Shown piece after piece: positions 1-10,020 of a DNA stretch of 64,000 nucleotides. Every line of letters starts with the position of its first letter. Position 1 is the first letter of the stretch. Position numbers and translations under genes: made by a program. The DNA is from Pomphorhynchus laevis. Its lineage: Eukaryota; Acanthocephala; Palaeacanthocephala; Echinorhynchida; Pomphorhynchidae. The notes under the pieces were generated by a model that did no database searches, was not told where the DNA came from, and saw only the letters and a program-made list of their open reading frames with translations. The stretch is taken from positions 124,001 to 188,000 of the forward strand of contig WNNJ02002049.1 in assembly GCA_012934845.2 (NCBI GenBank). The letters run 5' to 3'.

Positions 1-109
1 TATTTATTGTTATTTCATAGTGTTTGTAAAAACAATTTAGTCTTTACCATTATCGTAAAACGATTGATTGCATACTAAAGAAGCAATCTTGCTGTATATA
101 TAGTAAACA
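1..109. other. AT-rich non-coding DNA
   Basis: No coding or repeat signal was recognised in these first bases of the window. Confidence 0.5.
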
Positions 110-262
110 GTAAAGAACACAAAAAACTCATCTGCTCAACGTTTCAGCTTTTCGTATTGTTCACGAACGCTACAAAATCCATTAATGAATTTTGAAGCAT
201 TCGTGTACAAGTCTAAAACCGAAACGTTTAGCAAATGAGTTTTTTTATATTCTTTATGCTTA
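110..262. repeat. Foldback palindrome, two ~76-bp arms without spacer
   Basis: The segment 110-185 pairs with the reverse complement of 186-262 over almost its whole length, with scattered mismatches and small indels. The right arm contains CCGAAACGTTT, the kind of GAAAC block that follows stem II in hammerhead-bearing Penelope-like termini. I infer it is an inverted dimer of a retroelement terminal repeat or a foldback MITE. No open frame is present. Confidence 0.65.
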
Positions 263-1070
263 TTAATATGACATCAAAAATATAAAAACGATCTTGTTAA
301 ACGATCAGCAGTCGCGGATATTTTTACTTTGTCTATGTATTTGGTATACTATCAGTGATTGCTTGTAAGATATTTATCATATTTTGAATCTTTTGAATAA
401 CTGAGCTTCCTTAGTATCAAGCTACGCGATATCGGTCTTTTAGTAATTTAGCCAGTTCATGTGTGTTTTTATTGTAATTGAACAATTCCGTGTATTTATT
501 CTCTCGTTTTTATATCTGACAAAGGTGTAATATGTTTCCTCTTTTGGCGAGATTATCATCCACTATGTATTGTGATTTGACTCTAGAATTCCGACATATA
601 ATCTTTTAAATGGCTCAGTTGTAGGTTGTCATGCCGGTGTTTTCCATTAAGGATTCAAAACAATAATAGAATAGAATTAAATTATTTAATTTGTAATTTT
701 TTAATTTAAAAATATTAAATTATTTTCCATTCTGTTTTCTTGTATTTACGATACATGATTTATTCTACAAATATTGGCACGTTCGTCTATCAAAAGAGTC
801 AGACGACTGTCATTCTTTTGTGACAGTCACTATTTTAATGCATTTTCAACATTTTTTTATATAAAATTGATTAAATCAATGTTTTCATTTTAGTTTTCAT
901 GCTTGAGATAAAATATGTAGCCGTAATTAGAGTAATCCAACATACCATTACAACTGGTCATTCCTGTTATTGGTATGTTATATTTAGCGAGACAGTATTC
1001 TAAGTTTGAGATAATGAAATGACAAGTGAAAGGTATTGACTAATAACTTTGATGAAATGACAGGTGACGG
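263..1070. other. AT-rich non-coding DNA
   Basis: No open frame with family resemblance, no RNA gene and no clear repeat were seen here. It may include the decayed 3' UTR of the minus-strand CR1-like element that ends near 1071. Confidence 0.5.
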
Positions 1071-1589
1071 CTATATGCACCGAAGCGTTATTGACATAAC
1101 CATGTGACATAACGGCAGCGATATCTTCAGCCAAACTATTTCAAACATATACTGCCCGTTTAGACAGTCTGTAAAATTTCCGCAACTTACCCGGCAATTT
1201 GTAAACAGCATCATACAATGGCTTCGTAATCTCGTATTCTCTCGAAATCTAACTACATCCACAGGAAAAACATCAACTGAATGTACAATTCGCCAAAGTG
1301 CAATTAAGTCAAGAAAACGATAGCGATACCTCCCTGATAAAACATTCAATCATCTTAACCTTGAAGTAAAACACCCTTGACAACACAACCGGGAAGCACG
1401 TCTGAGTACATTTTCCAAGTTAATCGACTCACCCCTGGTTGTTGGAAAGGTTGCCTGTACACAGTACTCAAGATGTGGTCTTACTAAGGCACAATAAAGT
1501 TTGACGAATATTAGTGCGATAATTTTGCAAAAGTAGTCTTGATGCAGTATAAGTTGCGTATCGCTTTTAACCGCGCATGATCGGTGTTT

Positions 1590-1640
1590 AAAAAAGGATT
1601 TATTTTAACCTGTCAAATGCGTGCCAGCGCACGCTGACAT
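1590..1640 (-). mobile_element. L2-like LINE 3' end only (tail and hairpin), inside CR1-like RT
   Basis: This tiny minus-strand insertion carries the 3'-terminal hairpin found in all L2-like copies here (stem GCGTGC/GCACGC, then ATTTGAC and an A-rich tail). The heptamer GGTGTTT lies on both sides (1583-1589 and 1641-1647), which fits a short target-site duplication. It interrupts the CR1-like reading frame. Confidence 0.65.
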
Positions 1641-2089
1641 GGTGTTTGCTCTTGTCTTTAGCGATTCGTGAATTATCACTCCCAGATCGGGATGCTCTGA
1701 GACTCGCTTGATTAAGGGTCCATTTATTCTGTAATCAAAATGAGTTTTATCTCTACCCAATCTCATCTATACACACTGTCGCGTTGAGTATCAAGCCAGT
1801 ATTATTACACCAACTCCCGATACAGTTAGGATCATATTGTAAAAAATCACAATCCGCCTTGTTTTTGATTGTTGCCAATATTTTGACATCTTCAGCAAAT
1901 GCCAAGTGAAACCACTTTGACCTTAGGACTAGGTCATTTAAAAATACGATAAGGATAAGTGGACCTAGGACCGTGCCCTGAGGAACACCCGAATAAAAAC
2001 GTCAAGCTGTTGACAAAACTTCATTTAATCGTACAATGAAAGATGGGTCCTCAAGGAATGTCTTAATCCAGTTGCAAATTGCAGTAGGA

Positions 2090-2190
2090 GCACCGTAATA
2101 ACGTAATAACACGTAATTACGTAATAACACATCATTAACACCGTAATGACGTAATAACACGTCATTAACACCGTAATGACGTAATAATGA
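2090..2190. repeat. Short tandem repeat, unit about 30 bp with internal symmetry
   Basis: Units built from ACGTAATAACAC and CATTAACACCGTAATG repeat about three times. The unit is partly self-complementary (TAATGACG / CGTCATTA). It sits within the CR1-like RT fragment and expands its frame. Confidence 0.7.
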
Positions 2191-2615
2191 TTCTAAACGA
2201 ATGTGTGGAACTCTCAAATGTCCCATAGAAATCAAGAAATGTTATATTAATCGTAAAACCCGAAGTAAGAGCAGTTATTCAATGTTCGCGAGCTTTTAAC
2301 AGATTAGTTAGACACGAGCAATCGTGTAAGAGGCCGTGCTGAGAATAATCATGAATTTGATATAATTTTAGATGGTCATGTATTCCCTTCGCAATGAGCC
2401 TCTCCATAACACTGGTACGACTAATTGGTCTAAAATCTGAACAAGTCAGTACAAACTGCTTGTTTGGAATAGGCACAACAATTGCTCTTTTTCAATCATT
2501 AGGAATCCAAGAATGCTGTAAACTTCGATAAATAGGGACGTACGGTTTGGATCAATAATGTGTGACAGAGTACGCAAAATAAAAGGGGATATACCATCTG
2601 GTCCTGCAGAGCCAA

Positions 2616-2639
2616 AGCTATTTAATTTATGGAGTTATT
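2616..2639 (+). repeat. Left copy of 24-bp target-site duplication
   Basis: The 24 bases starting AGCTATTTAATT and ending GGAGTTATT are identical to 3699-3722. They bracket the L2-like copy exactly, so the pair is read as the target-site duplication made on insertion. Confidence 0.85.
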
Positions 2640-3698
2640 ATTACTCCATAATTAACCACTTATTTATGAACTTATTAGCTCCATAAATAAGTGGGGTCCC
2701 ACAAACTTCAGTCACATGACCCCTGCTTTTCTCTCTTCTACTTGACGATTTCTCTTCGTTTATCAAATCTTACTCCTCTAACGTTATGCAATACCCCGAT
2801 GACATCCTCATAGATGCTTATGTCCCCGCTCATCGCATACACGATATCACAATTTCTGCCTACAACTGTCTTTCTTATATTTACAAACATCTCTCCCGTT
2901 TTCGTCTCGTCCAAAACGCAGACAAGTCCAAAATAATGTGGATCTTCCCTTGTCAACCTAACATATCTTCTCCCCCCTGTATATTTTGCCTTATCAATCA
3001 TTCCATAGTCCACAATCTCACTTTCTTAGGATTCCATTTCGATGAGCACATTTCCCTTAAACATTTCGTATGTGACAAGGTCCGCTCGTCTAACTTAATT
3101 CTCCGTGACACGCCGTATCTACCCCCTTATCGACTTTTGTTGCTGTATGTCTCTTTTTTTATCGCTTCTTTCCCCTAAATCGATTACTGCCTCAGCCTTT
3201 TCGCCAATTCTCCAAAATCCATCATCTTACCCCTACAATGTATCACCAACTCCGCCGTTTGAGTGCTCCTACGTCTCTGTCGCTTTGACCACACATGTAC
3301 ATATCTTGTCCGAATCTCCTGGCCCACCGTCCACATCCGCATACAACTCCGACTTCTCGTAACTTTTCGACTCATCGCTGTTGGATCCCCATCGTTCATC
3401 AACTTCCCTTTCTTAGACGACACTCGTCCCACCTCTTTATCACTGAGTTTCCGTAATTCCCTCTTACTCTACGTTTTTAATTACTCTAACAACTACGGCC
3501 TCCGATCCTTTGTCGCAGCCCCACTTGCCAGGAATCGCCCCCTACTCGACTTCGACCGCGCTGCCTCCTTTATTGCATCCAAATGCCGCATCCTTACCCA
3601 CCTCCTCGACACATGATTTAGATTTTTATTTTTTGTTGTTGTGGTCATGTAAGCGTGCACCAGCACAAATTTGCCACGTAAAAAAATATATCTTTTTT
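2640..3698 (+). mobile_element. 5'-truncated L2/CR1-group LINE copy (copy A)
   Basis: This plus-strand LINE 3' part is bounded by a 24-bp target-site duplication. It starts at about RT motif C (SSNVMQYPDDILIDAY at about 2770-2825, degenerate YADD) and runs to the post-RT C-terminal domain. In frames broken by stops, the 2786-3178, 3263-3616 and 3510-3764 segments read IVHNLTFLGF, AVRVLL-type, FDHTCTYL, LLVTFRLIAVGSPSF and YGLRSFVAAPLA. That succession is typical of the L2/CR1 group C-terminus. The tail at about 3645-3690 holds the family's 3' hairpin and TTTGCCACG followed by an A-rich end. The copy is dead. Confidence 0.85.
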
Positions 3699-3722
3699 AG
3701 CTATTTAATTTATGGAGTTATT
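3699..3722 (+). repeat. Right copy of 24-bp target-site duplication
   Basis: Identical to 2616-2639. It directly follows the A-rich tail of the L2-like copy. The sequence after it (3723-3790, minus strand) reads VYLEYLPDLK and continues the interrupted CR1-like RT. Confidence 0.85.
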
Positions 3723-4133
3723 TCAGATCTGGTAAATATTCAAGATATACCATTATTGAAATAATATAAATCAAATATATCAAATATACCTAATGTGATC
3801 TAGCTCTTGTTGGATTTCCGCTTCCCGTGAATATGCAAATATCAATTCGACAATATCAACCATGAATTGTTCACTTACCTATTAACAATATCTTCTGCTC
3901 GATCTATTGAATATAAATGTATATGCTGTTTTATTGCATTTTCCACGAATTTGTGTAATAGTGTTGTGCGTGTTACACTTTACTAGTTTATTCGCGTAAC
4001 CTTTTATTGCAGATAATGAAGTAGTCGACAGCATTTATCTAAAAGTTTTAAAATATGATTTTTCCATTTTAAAAAGGCATATCCATATTTTCATTTTTGA
4101 CTTTCGTGATTTTATTTATTAAAATGTCAGTAA
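3723..4133. other. CR1-like RT remnant (to ~3790) then AT-rich DNA
   Basis: The first ~70 bases on the minus strand restore the frame leading into the GPDGI motif of the CR1-like RT. From about 3790 no recognisable feature was seen. Confidence 0.45.
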
Positions 4134-4650
4134 AAAAGGATTTATTTTAACGTGGCAAATGCGTGCCAGCGCACGCTTACATGACCACACAGAAAAACAA
4201 GACTGTGAATCAGGTGTCGAGAAGGTGTGAACGGAGGAGGTGTTTGAATGTGATAAAGGAGGGGACGCGGCGGACGTCGAGAGGGAGTTGATTCCAGGCG
4301 AGTAGGCGGCGACGAGGAAGGATCGGAGACCGTAGTTGTTGGAGTAATTAGGAACGTGGAGTAAGAGGTATGACAGGAACGAAGCGATAGCGAGGTGGGG
4401 CGAGTATCGTCTAAGAAAGGAAGGTTGATGAACGATGGGGAGCCGACAGCGATGAGACGAAATGTAACGAGAAGAAGGCGGAGTTTGATGCGGATGTGGA
4501 TGGTGGGCCAGGAGAGTTGGGCAAAATATGTGGATGTGTGGTCGAAGCGACGGAGACGAAAGAGCACTCGAACGGCGGTGTTGATTATTCGTTGTAGGGG
4601 TAGGATGATGGATTTTGGAGAATTGGCGAAGAGGCTAAGGCAGTAATGGA
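4134..4650 (-). mobile_element. 5'-truncated L2/CR1-group LINE 3' end (copy B)
   Basis: On the minus strand, a frame from 4567 to 4142 reads FDHTSTYFAQLSWPTIHIRI, LLVTFRLIAVGSPSFINLPF and LDDTRPTSLSLR. This is the post-RT C-terminal domain also seen in copies A, C, F and G. It ends in the family hairpin (4155-4180, stem GCGTGC/GCACGC) and TTTGCCACG, then an A-rich tail that reads TTTTTTA-like on the plus strand at 4134-4148. Frame breaks near the C-terminus mark it as inactive. Confidence 0.8.
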
Positions 4651-5459
4651 GATAACTATGACTAAAACTATTAGTATAAATGAAATAAACCTGAACGTAA
4701 TGCTTCTAGATATACATATACCACTCTGTAGATATACATATTTAATATTTTTATATATATGTTATAGCTCTTAATTTCATGCTTTCTAAAATCACTCTTT
4801 GGCATTAAATAGTAGCAATAATATTTGATAAATAGCATTATATGACAAATATTATTGGGCAAACATCGGACGTAGTGGTCAGCTTTTTCTAAAGGATGAA
4901 AACCTTGAATTTGTCACATGTCTCCTGTGAGCTTTATGGTAAGGATCTACCAACTCAGAATTTATACATATAGATAGCTATATATCTTATGTTTTATAAA
5001 GAGAGTGATTTAAAATCCATGAAATGCTATTCTATAAGTGTTGCTGCCTTATCGGCGGCACTCACGTCTTATATTGATCAGCAAGGAATCAAGCAATATT
5101 TGATTGATCCATAAATATTTTAAATATGTATATATTTTAATACCTTCAAACAATATGGAAATATCAGTTATTGACTGAACGACGTTTTGTTTGGAAAGCG
5201 TCGGTACACGGCTACTGTAATAAATTTAGCGAAATATCAAAAACAATTTCTTATTTCCTTTGATCCAGCTCCAATAATTATTTACTGAACTATTTTTTTA
5301 TTCTTTTGTACTACTTTGCTTTTGACTATTCCTCCTAATCGATGGACCCCAATGAATAATAAAACTATTTCTGCATTATTTGCCGGGTATATTTTTCAAT
5401 ATTTATAACATCATTAAGTTATAGTGCAAAGCTAATATTATTAGCCTTTTTTATGTAAA
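4651..5459. other. AT-rich non-coding DNA with one hammerhead-family repeat arm
   Basis: Nothing coding was recognised. Bases 5223-5283 (TTTAGCGAAATATC, then the block TTTGATCCAGCTCCAAT) match one arm of the inverted repeat at 12461-12629. A partial match also occurs near 32036-32080, so this is a solo terminal fragment of that repeat family. Confidence 0.55.
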
Positions 5460-5463
5460 AAGT

Positions 5464-5540
5464 AGTGTAATTGAATAAACTCATATTAAAATTATTGTAT
5501 GTTTCTAAAATTTGTTATATAAAGCTTTGTAAACAGCGCA
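5464..5540 (+). repeat. Gypsy 5' LTR remnant
   Basis: Shares ATTATTGTATGTTTCTA and a TATAAAGCTTTG block with 9098-9165. The repeated block occurs once upstream and once downstream of the pol remnants, as expected for LTRs. Only about 70 bases are recognisable. Confidence 0.55.
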
Positions 5541-5616
5541 ATTTATTTATCAACATTGTGTGTTTAAGCTGTTATTTTTTGTTCTGGAATAGTCGACTAC
5601 CATACACGTTTTTCCG

Positions 5617-5961
5617 GATGAATTTTCGACAACTAGAACATGTGCTTTCCAGGCTGATTGACTGGGTTCGATTACTTCCTTTAGTAGGCGAATTATTTAA
5701 CATTTTACAAAATTCAGGTGGTCCGTTGACATTCGTCCAGATTTTGTTGCAACCGGCTTAATGAATGGACTTATCGATGGAAATAACACAGGGAAGATAA
5801 CATTTGTTGTTTTTAGAGTCCCTAGTATTATGTCTGGTCAGTGACCTCGAAAATTACAAACGACTCTTTTATACCTGGACATGAATGGCTGTCCCGAGAT
5901 CACGTCCAAGCATAGGTTACAATGATTAAAAACCCACGTTCTGATGAAGAACTTCGTTAAA
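5617..5961 (+). pseudogene. Possible Gypsy leader/gag remnant
   Basis: A short open stretch begins MNFRQLEHVLSRLIDW at 5617 and stops at 5761; another frame begins MNGLIDGNNTGK just after. Their position between an LTR-like block and the RT suggests a decayed gag. No zinc knuckle or other gag motif is visible, so the call rests on position alone. Confidence 0.3.
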
Positions 5962-6413
5962 AAAAGATTTATTTTTACGTGGCGAATGAGTGCCGGCGCA
6001 CACTTACATGACTACAACAACAAAAAACAAAAATCTAAATCATGTGTCGAGGAGGTGGGTACGGAGGCGGCATTTGGATGCAATAAAGAAGGCAGCGCGG
6101 TCGAAGTCGAGTGAGAGCTGATTCAAGGCGAGTGGAGCGGCGACGAGGAAGGATCGGAGACCGTAGCTGTTAGAGTAATTGAAAACGTAGGGTAAGAGGG
6201 AATTACGGGAACTAAGTGATAAAGAGGTGGGACGAGTGTCATCTAAGAAAGAGAAGTTGATGAACGATGGGGAGCTGACAGCGATTAGTCGAAAAGTTAC
6301 GAATGGCGGAGTTTTTTGCGGATGTGGACGGTGGGTTAGGAGAGTTGGGCAAGATATGTGCATGTGTGGTCAAAGCGACGGAGACGTAGGAGTACTCGAA
6401 CGGCGGAGTTATG
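5962..6413 (-). mobile_element. 5'-truncated L2/CR1-group LINE 3' end (copy C)
   Basis: On the minus strand, 6363-6040 reads VTFRLIAVSSPSFINFSFL, DDTRPTSLSLSSRNS and YGLRSFLVAAPLALNQ, the post-RT C-terminal domain. It ends at a TGA before a 3' UTR with the family hairpin at about 5975-6005. The hairpin has a lower-stem mismatch (GTGTGC against GCACTC). It lies within the Gypsy element. Confidence 0.8.
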
Positions 6414-6414
6414 T

Positions 6415-6612
6415 TAGCATTCGTATCGTTCGGATCGGCAAACAGAGGTTATTGTTTTAGTAACTTATCCACACTGCAACACGTTTACAAATTGTTAAAT
6501 AAATTGAGCAGTTTACAAAGCTTTATTTAACAAATTGTAAACGTGTTATAGTATGGATAAGTTACTAAAGCCATAGACTCTGTCCGCCGATCCGAGCGAT
6601 TCGAATGCTGGC
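6415..6612. repeat. Foldback element, ~85-bp inverted arms
   Basis: The arm beginning AGCATTCGTATCGTTCGG (from about 6416) pairs with the segment ending CGAATGCT near 6612. Both arms include AGTAACTTATCCA / TGGATAAGTTACT and ACACGTTTACAA / TTGTAAACGTGT. The spacer is about 20 bases. There is no coding potential. The shape is that of a MITE or foldback transposon sitting in the Gypsy element. Confidence 0.75.
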
Positions 6613-7040
6613 ATAAGCTGGGAGTATTGGAAGATCACTGGATGCCATATAATTAACAAACGTCAATCAAGATGCATATTCTTTACCAAGAATTGATATG
6701 CTTGTGGAAAAGGTATCTGCATATTAATGCTTTACAAAATTTGACTTAACGTCGGCATAACATCAAGTGCTCCTAAATGAGAACGAACGTCATTTTACAG
6801 GTTTCAAAGCTAATGGTCATTTATACCTATTTATCAGAGTACCGTTTTGATTAACCGATGCGCCAACAGCTTTTCAGCGAATTATATATGATATAATATA
6901 AAGAGACTAGCTGCGAGACACTTGCTTATCTTGACAATATTGTCATCTGTGGACATTCACAATCAGAACAGGATGCTAATCTTCCAAAATTTATGAGGAT
7001 TGTGAACGCTTATGTATTAACTCTAAGCGGTTAAAATGCC
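6613..7040 (+). pseudogene. Gypsy reverse transcriptase fragment
   Basis: Plus-strand frames with several shifts read FTKFDLTSAYHQV-like, then FTGFKANGHLYLF, RVPFGLTDAPTAFQRII and LAYLDNIVICGHS. These correspond to RT motifs around FDL..A(Y/F)HQ, the PFGL.(N/D)AP.TFQ motif and the Y-x-D-D catalytic block, here YLDN with the last D replaced by N. The fragment stops where the L2-like tail at 7041-7165 interrupts it. Confidence 0.8.
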
Positions 7041-7165
7041 TTTGTTTAAAATATGATTTATTTTTACGTGACAAATTCGTGCCGGCGCACGCTTACATGG
7101 CCACAACTACAAAAAAATCTGAGTAATGTGTCGAGAAGGCGGGAACAAAGGAGATATTTAAATTG
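7041..7165 (-). mobile_element. L2-like LINE 3' end (copy D), nested in Gypsy
   Basis: About 120 bases: A-rich tail, TTTGTCACG, the family hairpin (GCGTGCGCCGGCACG) and the start of the 3' UTR. It breaks the Gypsy pol frame between the RT thumb and the connection to RNase H. Confidence 0.75.
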
Positions 7166-7780
7166 TGCCAATCACATTACATGGTTAGGCTATTTAAATC
7201 AAAATTGACAATTAAGGCCTGATCCGGAACGTATTCGTGCGCTTATTGATATGGAGTCACCGAAAACCTAAAGGATTTAAAGCAGATCATCGGGCTGTTA
7301 AATCATTAATCGAAATGGGCCATAAATTCTTCAAAGAAACTTCGTCCTCTTCTAGAGGTCGAGGAATTTCTCATGAACGAAAAAGCCGTGAACGCATGCC
7401 AATGCCTTAGAAATGAAATAGCTAAAGCAGCTGTAATATCGATCAATGAATGGAATCCTCTTATATTCGAAACGGATGCTTCCAGTCATGCAATCGGGGC
7501 GGTGCTGTTGCATAATGGTTACCCGGTTGTGTATTATTCCCAAACTCTTCGTGACGAAAGTGTTAATTATTCTGCGGTAGAAAAAGAGGCCTTAGCCATT
7601 GTGGAAGCAATCAAAGCGTGGATGCATTATCTGCTTGTATACCGCTTCTGATTGATCACCGATCAGAAACGTGCCACCTATATTTTTGACAAAACACACT
7701 ACAGTTGTATAAAAAACCATATAATGATCAGATGGCAGAATGAACTAACCTCTTTTAATTTTGACATTATATATCGGTCA
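7166..7780 (+). pseudogene. Gypsy RNase H fragment
   Basis: After LRPDPERIRALIDMESPK (7215-7267), typical of the Gypsy RT-RNase H linker, the open frame 7373-7651 reads FETDASSHAIGAVLLHNG (catalytic D of TDAS), then VYYSQTLRDESVNYSAVEKE (Y-S-x-x-E-K-E block with the catalytic E) and LAIVEAIKAWMHYL. A stop follows where family members continue GR-F.ITDQ; the expected RNase H end is seen in the next frames as LITDQKRATYIF and FNFDIIYRSG. The domain is recognisable but broken. Confidence 0.85.
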
Positions 7781-7839
7781 GGTTAAAATTATCGGCCAGA
7801 AAATTTTTGCCGGTATTCGAAAACCTAAATTTAATCAAG

Positions 7840-8385
7840 TGTATGATCTACATGTAAAATTTTGCCATCCAGGGATATTCATCTTGCCCATTTGATAAAG
7901 GTGCAAAACTTTCCCTATTCAATTGATGACTTACTTACTGTCGTTTCTAATTGTAAAATCTGCGCTGTCCAGAAACCTAGATTATACAAACAAGTCGATC
8001 GGACATTTGTAAAAGACAGTCAGCCGCTTGAGCGTATATCAATTAACTTCAACAGACCTTTTCTCACAAATTCGCGCACCGTTTTCTTTGTGTTGCTATA
8101 AATGAATATTCTCGTTTTCGAATGGTTTATCCATCTGCTGACATCTTAAGCGACACCTTTGGTGATAAGATGTCTTAATGAAATATTTGTTATGTTTGGC
8201 ACCCCTTAGTTTATTAATTTTGATCGCGGTCGATGCTTCACGTCCGAACAGTTGTCTACATATCTTTATAATTTAGGAATCTCGACGAGTCATTCAAGGT
8301 CATATAACTTAGCAGGATATTTGCAGGACGAACGCTATAACTGTTTAATTTGGAAGTGCGTCGAACTTGATCTGATAATAATAAT
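7840..8385 (+). pseudogene. Gypsy integrase N-terminal and core fragment
   Basis: The open frame 7862-8101 reads HLAHLIKVQNFPYSIDDL, VVSNCKICAVQKP (the C-x2-C half of the HHCC zinc finger) and LERISINFNRPF in place of the usual D-F-x-G-P core entry. Downstream frames read FGTP-like FINFDRGRCFTSEQL (the D-x-G-x-x-F core block) and SRSYNLAGYLQDERYN, corresponding to the catalytic E region. Stops and shifts disable it. Confidence 0.8.
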
Positions 8386-8445
8386 ATAAATTTATTTAAT
8401 GTGGCAAATGCGTACAAGCTGTACGCTTACAAGTCCACAAACAAA
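8386..8445 (-). mobile_element. L2-like LINE 3' hairpin/tail (copy E)
   Basis: A minimal insertion carrying the 3' hairpin in a variant form, stem GCGTAC/GTACGC, followed by ATTTGCCACATTAAAT. It separates the integrase core from its C-terminal segment. The stem differs from the other copies by a compensated base pair. Confidence 0.75.
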
Positions 8446-9090
8446 AATGATATCCCGACAACAACCTATTGTAAGATCTGAATCATCTTTACCGAATGAT
8501 ATGTACTCTATTCGCTCGTTACTGTGCACAGAAACAAATTACACACCACATGAGTGTATGCTTAAGTTCAAGAGAGCTTCAATGACTGGTACTAGCATGC
8601 CAACTTGGCTCACTAATCGAGGCCCTGTTCTGTTACCTAAACGCGCTATCAAACAAATATCAAATTGATACCGAAGTTGTTGATTTACTAGAATCAAATC
8701 CGACATTTGTAACAATTCGGTGCAATGACGGTTGGGAAAGCACGGTATCTGTAAAACATTTAACTCCCTATCCACGATCAACTGAATGTCAACAGCCTCT
8801 ACAGAATCCAGGCCGACACATAAACGTTACATGACTTACACCAACAAATCACTAAGAACAAATTATAGTATCGCTGGAGCAAGCCCCCGCAACTCATCTT
8901 GAATTTTAGGTTTTTAAACCGTCCATGGGAGAAAAGGCATGTACAGAGAAAAATTCAACTGTCATACCAACTCAAATACCATCTGAACCAGAGAAAGAAC
9001 TGGTTGAACCAATGATAATCTACAGAACCAAACGGTTCCGTAAACTACCTCAGTACCTTAAAGATTATATCAAATAATCATTGCTGGAGA
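8446..9090 (+). pseudogene. Gypsy integrase C-terminal segment and 3' end of pol
   Basis: The frame 8399-8668 (real from about 8446) reads YSIRSLLCTETNYTPHECM, FKRASMTGTSMPTWLTNRGP and VLLPKRAIK. The next frame gives ESNPTFVTIRCNDGWESTVS and VKHLTPYPRSTECQ. This matches the region after the integrase core in Gypsy pol, with a GPVLL and VSVRHLAP-type ending. A possible further frame runs on to about 9078 without known motifs. Confidence 0.75.
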
Positions 9091-9097
9091 GAATGTC

Positions 9098-9165
9098 TAT
9101 AATTAACTCATATATTAAGATTATTGTATGTTTCTATATTTTTAATATAAAGCTTTGGATACAGC
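9098..9165 (+). repeat. Gypsy 3' LTR remnant
   Basis: Similar to 5464-5540, including ATTATTGTATGTTTCTA and the TATAAAGCTTTG block. It lies just after the end of the pol remnants. Confidence 0.5.
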
Positions 9166-9317
9166 TCAAGGAGTATTAAAAAAATTAAAAAAAATTATAT
9201 TCCTGCGCAAATTGTATTTAAATTGTTTGATTTTTCCAACATTTTCGTTTTCTGATTGTGAATGAGTAAATATTGAAATATCGAACTGTAATCGTATTTT
9301 TGTACAAATAAGATGTT

Positions 9318-9365
9318 CAAGACGAACAACTTGTTAATAATATTATTAAGAAGTCGTTCATCTTG
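9318..9365. repeat. Near-perfect 48-bp palindrome
   Basis: CAAGACGAACAACTTGTTAA on the left pairs with the segment ending GTCGTTCATCTTG with only a few mismatches and no spacer. It would form a cruciform or a long hairpin if transcribed. Confidence 0.7.
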
Positions 9366-10020
9366 ATTTAAATCAAAATATCAATAATTTATTTTTATAA
9401 TTTAAATATTCTTTCTATCTAAGTACATTGCCAACATTTAAAAAAAGCTACTACAAGTCTTTGTATAGATAATACCCACACAAAAATGTGAATAGCTTTA
9501 AAATCAGATCAGAAAGATTAGTTCTCTAATTACCTTTGCCGAAAAATTTGTTCAATGATAGCCTTGTTTATGACTCATTCTCTCAGAGATTTTATAAAAT
9601 ATCTTGATATTAGTAGAATTAGTTTTTGCAGTGTATAGAAGATACAACATGTATAGGCGGTACTTTAGTTTGCTTAAAGTCCGATAACGAGGACTCAATA
9701 CAATCACAATATCAATGTATCATGAAGAGTGATTCGCTTCTTTAGTGGACCATTATTAATAAATGATGATAATAATAGGTGGTTAAAATTAGCAGATATT
9801 TCTAATTCAGACATATACTGCAAAGGATTTTATATTTAACTTAGTACATATAATGTAATTCACAGATACTTGGACTCAATAATTCTGTTTAAGAGATAAA
9901 ATGATTATTAAGCACCTGAAATGTTTCGATTAAAATATACAACTAAAAATGATCATGTATGTCTGTATGTCGAAATATTGCCAATAAAAAACAATTTTAG
10001 TGTTACAAATATTTACTAAT
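9366..10020. other. AT-rich non-coding DNA
   Basis: No coding, RNA or repeat feature was recognised. Confidence 0.5.

Larger units (their letters stand above)
1071..2615 (-). pseudogene. CR1-like LINE reverse transcriptase fragment
   Basis: On the minus strand, frames broken by stops and shifts read through a non-LTR reverse transcriptase. Around 2470-2615 is SAGPDGISPFILRTL (the GPDGI motif of the RT N-terminus). At 2280-2476 is FRPIS. Near 1930-2010 is GVPQGTVLGPL, followed by FAEDVK at the place of the catalytic F/Y-ADD motif, with E replacing the first D. Near 1500 is VRPHLEYCVQ. The region 1071-1349 matches the C-terminal tail after the RT (DLIALWRIVH, then NFTDCLNGQ). This order is that of CR1/Jockey-group LINEs. 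The upstream part resumes at 3723-3790 beyond a nested insertion. The element is dead: it has many frame breaks, a small tandem expansion at 2090-2190 and a second insertion at 1590-1640. Confidence 0.8.
5460..9165 (+). mobile_element. Degenerate Gypsy-type LTR retrotransposon, interrupted by three LINE tails and a foldback element
   Basis: Pieces in plus-strand order are: an LTR-like segment (5464-5540), a possible gag start, RT (about 6640-7040), RNase H (7170-7780), integrase (about 7860-8385) and integrase C-terminus (8446-8850), then a second LTR-like segment (9098-9165). The two LTR-like pieces share ATTATTGTATGTTTCTA and a TATAAAGCTTTG block, which may be the TATA box. The gene order RT-RNase H-integrase is that of Gypsy/Metaviridae. 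Insertions at 5962-6413, 6415-6612, 7041-7165 and 8386-8445 split it. Many stops and shifts make it inactive. LTR boundaries are approximate. Confidence 0.75.
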
